Part shown: one piece after another, positions 54,573 to 64,000 of the stretch
Layout: every line of letters starts with the position of its first letter
How positions within the stretch are numbered: the stretch's first letter is position 1
Assembly (NCBI GenBank): GCA_000729835.1
Contig: JFHB01000114.1
Location: 34,023 to 98,022 of the forward strand
DNA length: 64,000 nt
Origin: Atkinsonella hypoxylon
Lineage: Eukaryota; Ascomycota; Sordariomycetes; Hypocreales; Clavicipitaceae
Direction of reading: 5' to 3'
The notes under the pieces: model-generated
The model's input: the letters and a program-made list of their open reading frames with translations, nothing else
What the model was told of the DNA's origin: nothing
The model's database searches: none
Position numbers and translations under genes: made by a program

Positions 54573-55768
54573 TCATATGAACAAATCCCATAGCACGAGA
54601 AAAGCACACAGGCCACTGGCTGCAAAGAAAGTGTATCGTGCAGCACTTGGTCGTTGAGTAGCCTTTTTCAGCTCCTTGTTGCCCCCGCCGACATTATCTG
54701 TTGTCGAAAGTGAATCTGCAACCAGTTGCTCAATGTGCGCAGACTGCGTCGCCAAATTGTTGACAAGCAATGACTGAAGTTCGGAAATCTCGACCAGCGA
54801 CTTTTCGGCCGTTCTGTGGCAATGACGTTAGGCAAATCGACATGGTAGAAACCGCCCCAGATTCACAAAACATACCTGACTTTACCAAGAGTGCTTTCGT
54901 AGTGCTTCAGCATGTCCTGATTACCCTCCTCAAACATCTGTACTTGTTCGTCCGTCAAGCCCTCTGTAAGAGACCTTGCTTCATCCGTAGCATTCCTATG
55001 CGTTGGCGTCTTCCAACTCTTCGCTGAGGCAGGCGCGAATTCTGCAAAATCACCAGCAGGCGGAGCCAGCATCACACGCGTCTTCTCCATCTCACGACTC
55101 AATCTCGTCTCCATCATGGTTTGCTGGATGCGACAACATAGCTCCAGCCTTTGTCGCAAAAACCATAAAATGCTATCGCGATGTATTCCTGTTTGCTGGG
55201 CCTGGGCTTCTGCCACCAAATGCTGCGCGGATTTTCCCGTGGTACTTCCTCCAGATGCCCATGATCCCAAGGCACTCAAACCACTGGCATATTTTTTCCG
55301 TATGATTGTGGATTCTGTCTCGCGACGGAGTTGCTCTGCGTCTTCCAAGCCTCTAATACTTGCGTTGAGTTCCCGTATCATTTGCTTGGCATTCACATCC
55401 ACGTCTTCTCGTTCGCGATCCGTCAGGTCTTGCGGTTTTCCATGCGCCGATTGACCCTTTATTCTTCGTGATTGAGCCGTCGATAGATAGGCCTGCCTGA
55501 CATCCATGAGTTCCCGGTGCAGACTGGTGATGTGCGAGTTCTATATCGGAAACTAGGTCAGGTGTTGATCTCGCAAAGTTGAGCTCCATGGGAATTCTGC
55601 GCTCACTATACGATAAGCTTCCTTGACGAAGCCATCAAGTGTGTCGATATCCAGAGCATGTTTCCCTATTGTTGAGGCCACACCATTCTGATTGAGTAGA
55701 GCATTGAAGGTGCCTGTCAAATCTGTTGAAGGGGGTAACGGGGAAAGGGCCGCCACTGAAAATGACAT
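54573..55768 (-). CDS. UFE1: ER t-SNARE, syntaxin-18 / UFE1 family
   Basis: Qa-SNARE on the endoplasmic reticulum for retrograde Golgi-to-ER vesicle fusion. CDS is complement(join(54573..54813, 54876..55540, 55607..55768)), 355 residues. Exon 1 starts MSFSVAALSPLPPSTDLTGT; joints read VKEAYRI-NSHITSLHRELMDV and STLGKVR-TAEKSLVEISELQS. The N-terminal half is the syntaxin-18 type helical domain. The SNARE helix runs from about DQVQ-like TDEQVQMFEEGNQDMLKHYE through ISELQSLLVNNLATQSAHIE, with Gln at the central layer. A short linker and a C-terminal membrane anchor (YTFFAASGLCAFLVLWDLFI) end the protein with no lumenal tail, as expected. Confidence 0.9.
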
Positions 55769-57351
55769 TATGATTACCGTTGAGGGTAACGCAATGATGA
55801 ATATGCATCAACAAAATACATGTGTGCCTGGCTCGGGGTGGTGTGGTACTGCTATAGCTTGTCGTCATGAATATTTTCCGATTTTCCGCGTACAAGCCAG
55901 AGGAGCTACGTAACCTGAAAGCTTCGGCCCAGAAGCATGCTTAGTCATGTCCATCAGCATCTCTTGGGTGCCGATGAAGCTCCGTCGCGGTACCAACAGG
56001 ATTATATATGGGTACCAATCAAAAACGCCTTTAAGGTAAAGTAATGATTTACGCCACAGTACAAGTAAAAATCATCCAACTTAACTACAGAGGTACATCG
56101 AAACGCTTGCAACTGTAGCAGCTCTGCTTAGCCCCACACTGGCGTTTGATGACATCGTCGTCAGGTCTTTAAGAGCCTTGCAACGAACGCGGAATTGGGA
56201 ATAGTTGAACCCTCATCTTACGCTGATGAACATCTTCCATCTAGTCCCAATCTAGTCTCGCACTACCAAGTATCTTTCAAGCAATACGGGTAGGGGAAAT
56301 CAAAAAGATGGCACCGCAGCAGGCAAGAAGAATTTGCAAGGAGACGAACCCAGCAATGGCCTAGACCAAGACCCCGCAAGTCGACAGAGAAAGACCATTT
56401 CCGTGTTGCCTCGTTGCGTAGCTTCTGAACATTGATATTGCCAATTTTTATCGCCCTTTTAAAGAGGGTATCGTCGGATGAACCTGACTTGTGATTGATT
56501 TTGTGCGTCCCGCAGGCGTCGAGCAGAAGCCAGCCAGCATCTGCCCCCCAAGGTAAAACTCCGAGCATTTAACGATCTGCGTGCCGTGTCAGTGAGTCGG
56601 AACAAGATAAGACAGTGCTGCACCGATCAACATGAAACTGGCATACATGATGGCCAAGGTGAACAGGATAAGCCCTTCCTCTTGTTGAAGACAATGCCAT
56701 GGCTACGACGACCTCAAGGCAGGCATGTTATTTGCTCTACGATGTTGGTTGTTGCGCAGTCATGCTGCTGCAAGGTCACATCATGGATTGTAACTATCGC
56801 CGCGTAGCCACGAAGTTGAGTATGACGATGAACTGCAAGAGATGCGACCACACGCTAATTCTTGCGATTGAGTCGGCTCGCATACAGCCCCTGTACTCTG
56901 CCAGTACTATTGGAGCGATGGCTCTCATCGGCTGGAATGGTCACTAGAGGCTGAGATGACCGCGGCTGTGCCGCTGATTTTACTCTTCATCATCGGCCTG
57001 ACTCGCTGCCTGTCTGGCGCAGCAGCAACAGCAACGGTGGAACACAAGTTCGTGGCGATGAGCATGGTTTGGACATTGACCGTTTTTTCCCTGCTCATGG
57101 TAATATGTCTTTCTAGAAATTAGAGAACAGGGCCCTAATTTAGCTTGTACACAAACCTCTCTTCTTTGCCAGCAATGATAACGACAACCATGTATATTCA
57201 TTGTCAAGCGGTCAGCATAGAGATAATCAATCGTCGCAAAAATTTTATTCTTGAAGTAGCAAAATCGTACATTTTTTGTTTTGTGCGAATAATCAAACGC
57301 CGTTGCTTGCGTCGTGCCTCGTGTCCATCATCTGATATGGTACAGGCTCTG
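55769..57351. other. 1.6-kb gene-free interval
   Basis: Between the start of UFE1 and the stop of EMC4. Scattered frames of up to about 100 codons show no motif or splice support. No repeat array is seen. Confidence 0.45.
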
Positions 57352-58096
57352 TTACAAAGCCAAGATGGCCTTGTCCACAGACTCCCTTAATGGCTCCCAC
57401 ATTAACCAGTCCGACCGTGTTGTGCTTTGAGATGAACAATGTCAGTATCGTTCATGACGGTTCGTCAAGGACATCTTGAAAACCAAATCTACCCGACGTG
57501 AGACTGGGCAGAATCAGGAGGAAAGACTTACGGCAATAAACCCATGGAATTTACTTTCCAAATTCCCACCCCTAAAGCCAGCAACTGCATCGCTATATAA
57601 ACCAGCTTGGTCTGTAGGATCTGCGCCGCGTTCTTCTCTGATTGAAATTTCTCAAAAGCCTGGTGTGTGGCCATCAGACCAACAATTGGGTTCTTAAAAG
57701 CCATGAACACCATCATGATGCTGAAGATTTGAAGCGAGTTGCCAGACATGTACATCATAATGCCCGTCATGGGGAGGGCTTTGACGGGTGCCAGCGCGAC
57801 TTCCCAAGCCTTCTTGAGTTTGAGCGTTTCCATCTCGTCGGCGGAAGGAGGCTTTCGAGGCTGGATTCTCGAGTCTTTGCTAGGTTTCTGTTCGATGAAT
57901 TGTTAGGACAGGAGTCCTATGGACAAACCTACAATTAGAGAATCCGGGCGCAACGCAGTCCACATACCTTGGAGCTGGATGGCGTGGAGGAGGAGAAGCC
58001 GACGGGGTCCGGGATGCCAGGCACTTTTGATTTGGCGGGTGGTGGTGAGCGTAGCTGCGCGACCCAGTCGGGCACGCTTGTCGTGGTTGTGGCCAT
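57352..58096 (-). CDS. EMC4: ER membrane protein complex subunit 4
   Basis: Subunit of the EMC insertase that places tail-anchored and multi-pass proteins into the ER membrane. CDS is complement(join(57352..57424, 57532..57887, 57968..58096)), 185 residues. Exon 1: MATTTTSVPDWVAQLRSPPP ending SSSK. Exon 2: KPSKDSRIQPRKPPS, ETLKLKKAWEVALAPVK, LPMTGIMMYMSGNSLQIFSI (first membrane segment), FKNPIVGLMATHQAFEKF and the second segment LVYIAMQLLALGVGIWKVNS. The exon 2 donor (GTAAGT) overlaps an apparent stop after GLLP. Splicing to exon 3 gives LLPTTRSDWLMWEPLRES, the conserved EMC4 ending. Divergent from AP-1 beta. Confidence 0.93.
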
Positions 58097-58906
58097 GATC
58101 CTGGGTAGTTACAATGTTCAAGAACCTGATTCAGGGCTCGTAATGCGGCTGGAGTTGAATGTCGTGATGCTGTCTGTTGATGAGGTGGCAGTCATGATCA
58201 CAGCTTGCGCTGGTCCCGCTGACCTGGGCAGACTCGCTGACACCAAGCCCCTTATCGATAGCTGCGCTCCCTTTACTGGAATTTTGGGCCTCGCCGATGA
58301 CCTAGGGGCTCATTTGAGCAACTACGACCCCTTGCCAATACTCGGGATTCTGCAACAAACAGGACAAACCACAACTATTATTATTATTAGCAAGGAAGGC
58401 ATCAACCATACTGACGACTCAGGACGGCATCACAACAGGTTTCCGCCAGTCGACAACCAAGAGCAATTCCAGAGAGGGACCGAATTGATGTTCAGCCGAT
58501 TGGCAACACAACGACCCTGTCATAAATTGCGTCGCGGCGGTACTGATACTCCATACGAGCAATCGAACCTCGCCGAGTAAACCGTGCAAGTTGTCTTAAC
58601 CCTATTTGAGTGGCTAGTTCTAGATCGCTCTAAACTGAACGCCTCCGCCGTCGACCTTCACACCGGACTGTCTCGAGCCAATACCTAGCGAAAGCCGTGA
58701 GGGGTCGGTTGAGAGTCGCCCCGGCTGTTGTCTTTGCCGACAATCATATGGCGTCGCCTGATGAGCACTAACCCTCTTCCACAGCTATCGACGGTTCCAG
58801 ATAGAAGGCAACTCGCACCAGTACTGCAACACAGGACTGGCTGGGCCATATAATTTTATCTCCCACCGCTACCGCTACCGCTACCGCTACCGCTACCGCC
58901 ACCACC
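58097..58906. promoter_or_regulatory. Divergent promoter interval between EMC4 and AP-1 beta
   Basis: 810 nt between two divergent starts, ending in an ACCGCT repeat directly before the AP-1 beta ATG. One open frame of 203 codons (57969-58580) is antisense to EMC4 exon 1 and not supported. Confidence 0.5.
58865..58900. repeat. Hexamer repeat ACCGCT in the AP-1 beta leader
   Basis: Six copies (the last ACCGCC) ending a few bases before the start codon, so within the 5' UTR. Confidence 0.85.
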
Positions 58907-61529
58907 ATGTCGAACAAAGATGGTGGAGGGGATTCTAAGTTGTTTGCTCGCGTAAGCTTTTAACTCCCCATCCCCTTTCCGTCGATTCATGTTCGCCTGT
59001 CCCTACATTTTCCACGTCTTATCAGATGTTGAACTTCATTCAAGCGTTCATAGCTGGTATCGCATTAATCTCTCTACCCTTCGTCCCTCTCTTCACGAGC
59101 GCGACCTTCCACACATCTTGGTCCTCACTTCCAGGAACATGTGTTTTATACCCTTCCCAACTCCGCATCTTCGGCAACAGACGAGATGATGGCTGTCTTT
59201 CCTATATATATGCCTACTTTGGCATTCGATGAGCTAAGAACTCCACAGGGCAAAGTAGCGGAACTACGCCTCGAGCTGAACAGTGGCGGGAAGAAAGACA
59301 AGAATTATGGCGTGAAAAAAGTTGCGCTCAAGAGAATCGTGGCCAATATGACGATGAGCAATAACGATATGGTGGCGCTGTTTCCCGATATAATAGCGTG
59401 CATGCACATTCCAAGCCTGGAAATCAAAAAGATGTATGGCGCGTCATCATGCTGCATGTAATGCAAGATTGCAGAGCTGACCGAAATTAGGTGCTTCTTG
59501 TATTTGGTCAATTACGCCCGTATACGGCCCGGGATTGCCGTCAAAGCGATTCCCGTCTTGGAGAACGTAAAGCTTCATGCGCTTTGTACCACAGCATATC
59601 AGGCTTGCAGGCTAACAAGGCACTGTAGGATATGGAAGATCCAAACCCTCTGGTTCGAGCCCTCGCACTGCGTACCATGTCCTATATCCATGTCAAGGAG
59701 TTTGTTGAGGCAACCGTTCCGATTGTTAAACACATGCTGCGGGATAACGACCCGTATGTACGAAAGACTGCTGCTTTCTGTGTAGCAAAGCTTTACGATC
59801 ACGATGGACAAATGGTTGAACGGTCAGACCTCATCAATAGGCTCAATGCTTTATTGCGAGATGATAATCCGACAGTGGTTGCCAGCGCACTTGCTGGCTT
59901 GATGGACATCTGGGAAAGGAGTGACGCCATTAAGCTTACTATCGATTACAACAATGCTTCCAAAATGGTGGCTATTCTGCCCGATTGCTCAGAGTAAGCC
60001 CGAAGCCTTGATATGTGGACGTGCAGTTTTACCTGTCTGGAGACTGATGCTAAAGCAGATGGGGCCAAACCTACATTCTTGAGGCATTAATGTCCTATGT
60101 CCCACAAGAGACAGGAGAGGCAGTGTTGTTAGCGGAGCGTATTGCGCCGCGTCTCTCACACTCAAACTCATCCGTCGTGTTAACATGCATTCGTGTGATT
60201 CTATACTTGATCAACTACATTGCCGATCAGAAACAGGTCACAGCTTTATGCAGAAAACTTTCACCGCCACTTGTCACGCTCCTTGCGAAAGGCCCTGAAG
60301 TGCAATACTTGGCACTGAGAAATGCTTTGCTAATACTGCAACGACGACCTGACGTTTTGAAGAACGACATTCGAGTATTCTTCTGCAAATATAATGATCC
60401 AATTTACGTCAAAGTCACGAAGCTGGAGCTCATCTTCATGTTGGCCAGCGAAAAGAACATTGACGAGGTCCTAACCGAACTGCGTGAATACGCCACTGAG
60501 ATTGACGTGCACTTTGTTCGAAAGGCAGTCCGTGCCATAGGAAAGTTAGCAATCAAGATTGAGTCAGCAGCCAAGCAATGCATCGACCTTCTTCTGGAGC
60601 TCGTCTCCACCAAAGTTACTTATATCGTGCAGGAGGCGACGGTTGTGATCAGAAATATTTTCAGAAAGTATCCCAATCAGTACGAGTCCATCATCGGTAC
60701 ACTTTGTGAACACCTCGACTCATTAGACGAACCAGAGGCCAAGGCAGCTATGGTGTGGGTGATTGGACAATACGCAGATCGAATCGAGAACAGTGATGCC
60801 TTGTTGGAAGACTTCCTTTTTACGTTCCAGGAAGAACCTGTGGAAGTGCAATTGGCCTTGCTTACGGCCACGGTGAAGCTGTTCATTCAACGTCCAACTA
60901 GAGGACAGGATCTCGTTCCTAAAGTTCTGAAGTGGGCTACCGAGGAAACCGATAACCCTGATTTACGAGATCGAGCCTACATGTACTGGCGGCTCCTTTC
61001 GACGGATGTCAACGCGGCAAAGCAGATTGTCATGGGAGAGAAGCCACCGATCACGGCCGAAGCAGAAAAATTAGATGCAGCAACGCTGGAAGAAATGTGT
61101 CTCAACGTTGGCACCCTAGCCACAATCTACCTCAAGCCCGTCCAGACTGTGTTCCGATCTGCCCGTCCGCGGAAATTGCAAGATTCCCCCGCATTGCAAA
61201 GAAACACGCTACCTGTAGATGGTGATAATCAAAAGAGTATCAGCATGTTTGGTCGCGGAGGACAGCCGACGGACATTGATTTGCGAAGTCGAAGCGCTGC
61301 GCCTGGTAACGGAGAGGGCAACCTCTCTCAGGCGGTCAATGACGCGGATGCGTACTTTTCGAGCATTGGGACACAGCAGTTGGCGGCTATGCGGTTGGAC
61401 CACGGCGAAGACATGTTTGGTGGTAGTGGCGGCAATGCAACGGGCTACGTAGTAAGTGCGCATGCACCGCAAACTCTGCTGCAACCCGCTCAGGGGGGCG
61501 GGAGCAATGGCGATTTGTTAGCACTGTGA
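58907..61529 (+). CDS. APL2: AP-1 adaptor complex beta subunit (beta-adaptin)
   Basis: Large subunit of the clathrin adaptor AP-1 for trans-Golgi/endosome sorting. CDS is join(58907..58951, 59249..59433, 59491..59566, 59629..59993, 60059..61529), 713 residues. Exon 1: MSNKDGGGDSKLFAR; then GKVAELRLELNSGGKKDKNY, FPDIIACMHIPSLEIKKM-CFLYLVNYARIRPGIAVK, VLEN-DMEDPNPLVRALALRT, ILPDCSE-WGQTYILEALMSYVP. These are the armadillo/HEAT trunk blocks of beta-adaptins. The segment EATVVIRNIFRKYPNQYES and the dileucine-binding trunk region are intact. After about residue 590 a low-complexity hinge ends in GDLLAL. The C-terminal ear domain of animal beta subunits is absent, as is usual in filamentous fungi. 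Intron 1 (297 nt) is the longest of the gene. Confidence 0.94.
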
Positions 61530-62464
61530 TGACCGACGTAGTCAATTTGGAGACGCATGTTATGGAGTTTTGATGGTCGACTTGTTCTCTGGATCGGGTG
61601 TGATTCTGACGAGTTACTAATTGCATTGCCTAACTGGCCGTGATATTCAGATGACCTTTGAAACATGGTCTTCAAGGATCAAATATGGACAGATATCAAA
61701 TGCCGTGCTGCCGCGCGGATTTCTTTTTCTCTTTTTTCCTTTTTTTTTTTTTGTGTATCACATAGAAACTTGATTTCCTTTTCGTAATGTCTACCCCGGA
61801 ATATACGCAAGAAGCCGTTCCCTCAAGTGGTCTCGCCTGAGGTACAAGGTCTTCAGCGTTGTCGGAGGTTACCAAGGCCAACGGACACCTCGATGGTGTA
61901 CGTGAAGCAACATGGACATTATGGAAAGTTGAGATAGCGGTGGTGCAAGTGCGGGCAGGTGCATTGGAGGATAGAAAAGCCTTGGAAGGTACCTGCCTAT
62001 CAATGCCTAATGCTGAGGTACTTGATATGTACCTGGTCTATCAGGTACTCATGGGAGTACGGGGATTTTCGTGCGAGGCTTGGTTATACTGCCCGGATAA
62101 TATAATTCTTAAACCCGTGCCCCCGTAGAGTTCCTTGACACTGCATATTGTATATTGCATGTCTTGCATTGGAGGATAACTTTATGTATCGATGATACAA
62201 TCACACTTCAGCTGGCAGGGTAGTAACTTGGCTGCCCAGTACGCAGAACGCCTTGGGTTCAAGTTACGCAAACGTTTGTGTCCCGACCGATGATCCGTCG
62301 TTGAGTGTCGCAGAAATGCAAGGATGGACCCTGGAGAACATGCTTTGCTACTGCGGGGGTCGCTCCACCGCGTATCGGGGGCTTATCGACGGTGGCGTGA
62401 TATCGTGTGATGTCGTGTGGATGAATGGGCGAGTGGGTGTCAATGAACTGGTAGCAACCGAGTA

Positions 62465-62515
62465 CTACCTACCTACCCTAAGGTAGTAGATATAATTAGG
62501 TGCGTAGGTAGGTAG
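62465..62515. repeat. Inverted repeat CTACCTACCTAC / GTAGGTAGGTAG
   Basis: Perfect 12-nt arms (62465-62476 and 62504-62515) around a 27-nt loop, AT-rich in the middle, intergenic. Confidence 0.85.
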
Positions 62516-62897
62516 GCTACATTTTACATGTACCCTCATGAATGAGCGCCATGCAGTCTGGAGTTTTGGACTTGCACCTTTACTGTGGGTGCTAGTTGGA
62601 CGATGATTGAGGCTCCATGTCGATTTGGAGATTGACGGGAAGATGGACCGTTCGATATCGATGCTTGGCCATTGTTGGGCCCGTGCCTTACTTGGGCAAG
62701 GAGGCATGGTTTGCTTGCTGCATTGTGCTCCGGCTCTTGTCTCAGCCGCGACTTCTTCAATTGCCGCTGCTCTGCTCAAAGAATACCGTTAACTTAGGTA
62801 GCTCGTCATTCCATCAATTCAGTCACTCATTCGAACCGCCACTCGTCCATGTTCACTTGCACGCAACCATCTATCCGTACACTTATCTTGGCAGCAG

Positions 62898-62923
62898 CAT
62901 CATCATCATCATCATCATCATCA
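62898..62923. repeat. (CAT)n microsatellite
   Basis: About nine uninterrupted trinucleotide units. Confidence 0.9.
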
Positions 62924-64000
62924 ATGAACGGACTCGAGCGTTGAAATAAATCATCCCGATCTAACTGAGCCCGTCGTCGTTGGAGCAAAGCAGACCGTTG
63001 GCTGGATCGTGGTTCTTATCCTATTAATATTACTCTTGGTCCCCATCTCTATCTTGGTCACGGTGGCGCTCGTGGCAGTATCACATCCAGCTGATTCATA
63101 AGGCAGATGGTTCAGTGTCTCAGACACGAAGGGGAAAAAGGGCACATCAGACAGCAAACACGGGGTACAGGCAGGTCAGTAATGTACCTAAACGATTGAT
63201 TCCACAATAATACTCCGTGCACTCTCCAATTCGCCATTAGCGTCTGGGTCGGCTTGGCCTTTGGTGTCGCCTCAACCGCCTCAACCTGCTACTACTATTA
63301 TCGACCATCGACCCTGGGCCATCGGTCATCGACTATCCCTCTCATTAATTACTCTGCGTGTTCACACATGCAGAGTTGACCCGTTTGTCTAGAGGACGGG
63401 CTAGGCGAGTCAGAGCGTCCCACGCGTCTCAGCGTTTGTGGCATTGGTCCGAGCTGGCAGGAAGGGTACATACATGTAAGTAGGTACCTAGCTACCTAGA
63501 TACCTGATACCTCCCACTAAGCTAAGATTAGTAGTGCCTTGTTTGGTCGCTGCTATTCCCAGCCGGTGTTCCGCCTCCCCCCACTCTTGTTTAGTCCGGA
63601 CTGGAGAGCTTGTTGACCGCTGGCCGGCTGGCCGCTGCGTCTAGTCGCTACGTCTAGTCGTCGCGTCGTCACGTCTAACTAGTCGCAGGTTCAGCACTAA
63701 TTATTCCGTTAGCAGGTTAGCAGCAAGGCACAACGCTCCAGACGCTTCTGCTCCAGCCTCCTCAATCTAGGTCTCCTTCGACCTGACGTCTACATTAATC
63801 TCCAGTCCTTAGCCCGCGTGCCGAGGACATCCGACATCGTACTCTCGTCAGACACTCGGCAGCGACTTTTGAAGCCTTCGCATTGTCCTGTGCCCAGTGA
63901 CCGCATTGCTGGCTCGTCGCATCTGAATCTGCTCCCCCTTTCTGTTGCGCTCGCTGGGTGCAGGAGCCCCCAGTTCACGGCCACTCCAACTGGCACTCGA

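Larger units (their letters stand above)
61530..64000. other. 2.5-kb gene-free end of window
   Basis: 3' region of AP-1 beta, then no supported gene to the window edge. It contains an inverted repeat (62465-62515), a (CAT)n run (62898-62923), GGTACCTAG-type clusters (about 63476-63516) and CGTCTAGTCG direct repeats (about 63636-63680). The distal part may be promoter or leader of a gene beyond the window. Confidence 0.45.

Noticed and set aside
57969..58580. 203-codon forward frame between EMC4 and AP-1 beta
   Set aside because: It starts antisense inside EMC4 exon 1 and runs over a divergent promoter; no family features.
1..64000. Search by eye for tRNA, rRNA and CRISPR arrays
   Set aside because: GGTTCGA-like strings (for example near 25753 and 40833) have no matching arms or anticodon stem. 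No regularly spaced repeats were found beyond simple tandem repeats.

Overview
This window is nuclear DNA of a filamentous ascomycete. Genes are compact and mostly broken by short introns (about 50-170 nt, a few longer) with GT..AG ends and CTAAC/CTGAC-like branch points. Both strands are used, there are no operons, and the proteins are typical of Sordariomycetes. The 363-residue xylitol dehydrogenase, the SUN-family wall protein, CSN12 and the TVP15 relative point to Hypocreales. That order-level placement is an inference from protein character. No tRNA, rRNA, CRISPR array or intact autonomous transposon was found.

Layout. 0-7 kb: the 3' part of UTP11, an unnamed low-complexity protein with a hydrophobic tail, the twin-CX9C protein CMC1, and a MARVEL membrane protein. 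8.5-16 kb: xylitol dehydrogenase, divergent from a predicted 52-residue secreted peptide; a small unnamed protein; a microsatellite-rich gap; and CSN12. 16-28 kb: a GPI-type SUN-family wall protein, a 2.9-kb gene-free gap, mitochondrial MEF2, a TVP15-like Golgi protein, a small Gly/Asn/Ala-rich protein, and the helicase DBP7. 28.3-33.9 kb is a decayed accessory island. It holds a 5'-lacking gene fragment, an ankyrin-repeat pseudogene split by a 347-bp MITE-like element with long inverted repeats, and an adenylosuccinate-synthetase fragment. 33.9-41 kb: a 1157-residue pentatricopeptide protein, phosphomevalonate kinase (ERG8), and a small unnamed three-exon gene. 41-44.9 kb is gene-free. 44.9-61.5 kb: an aldehyde dehydrogenase, ESF2, NMD3, a small unnamed gene, aspartate aminotransferase, the ER t-SNARE UFE1/syntaxin-18, EMC4 and AP-1 beta-adaptin. 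61.5-64 kb is gene-free.

Functional themes. Four ribosome-biogenesis factors (UTP11, DBP7, ESF2, NMD3) lie within 50 kb. A secretory-pathway group (TVP15-like, UFE1, EMC4, AP-1 beta) and a mitochondrial group (CMC1, MEF2, PPR protein) are also present. These are housekeeping genes with separate promoters, so neighbourhood does not imply one pathway.

Most notable non-genic signals: the MITE inside the ankyrin remnant, and an intergenic 9-mer TACGGAGTA/TACTCCGTA that occurs eight times when about 0.5 would be expected by chance. No convincing new multi-gene system was found. The best undescribed candidates are several small, spliced, unnamed proteins. All exon borders were read by eye from splice signals and reading frame and have no transcript support.
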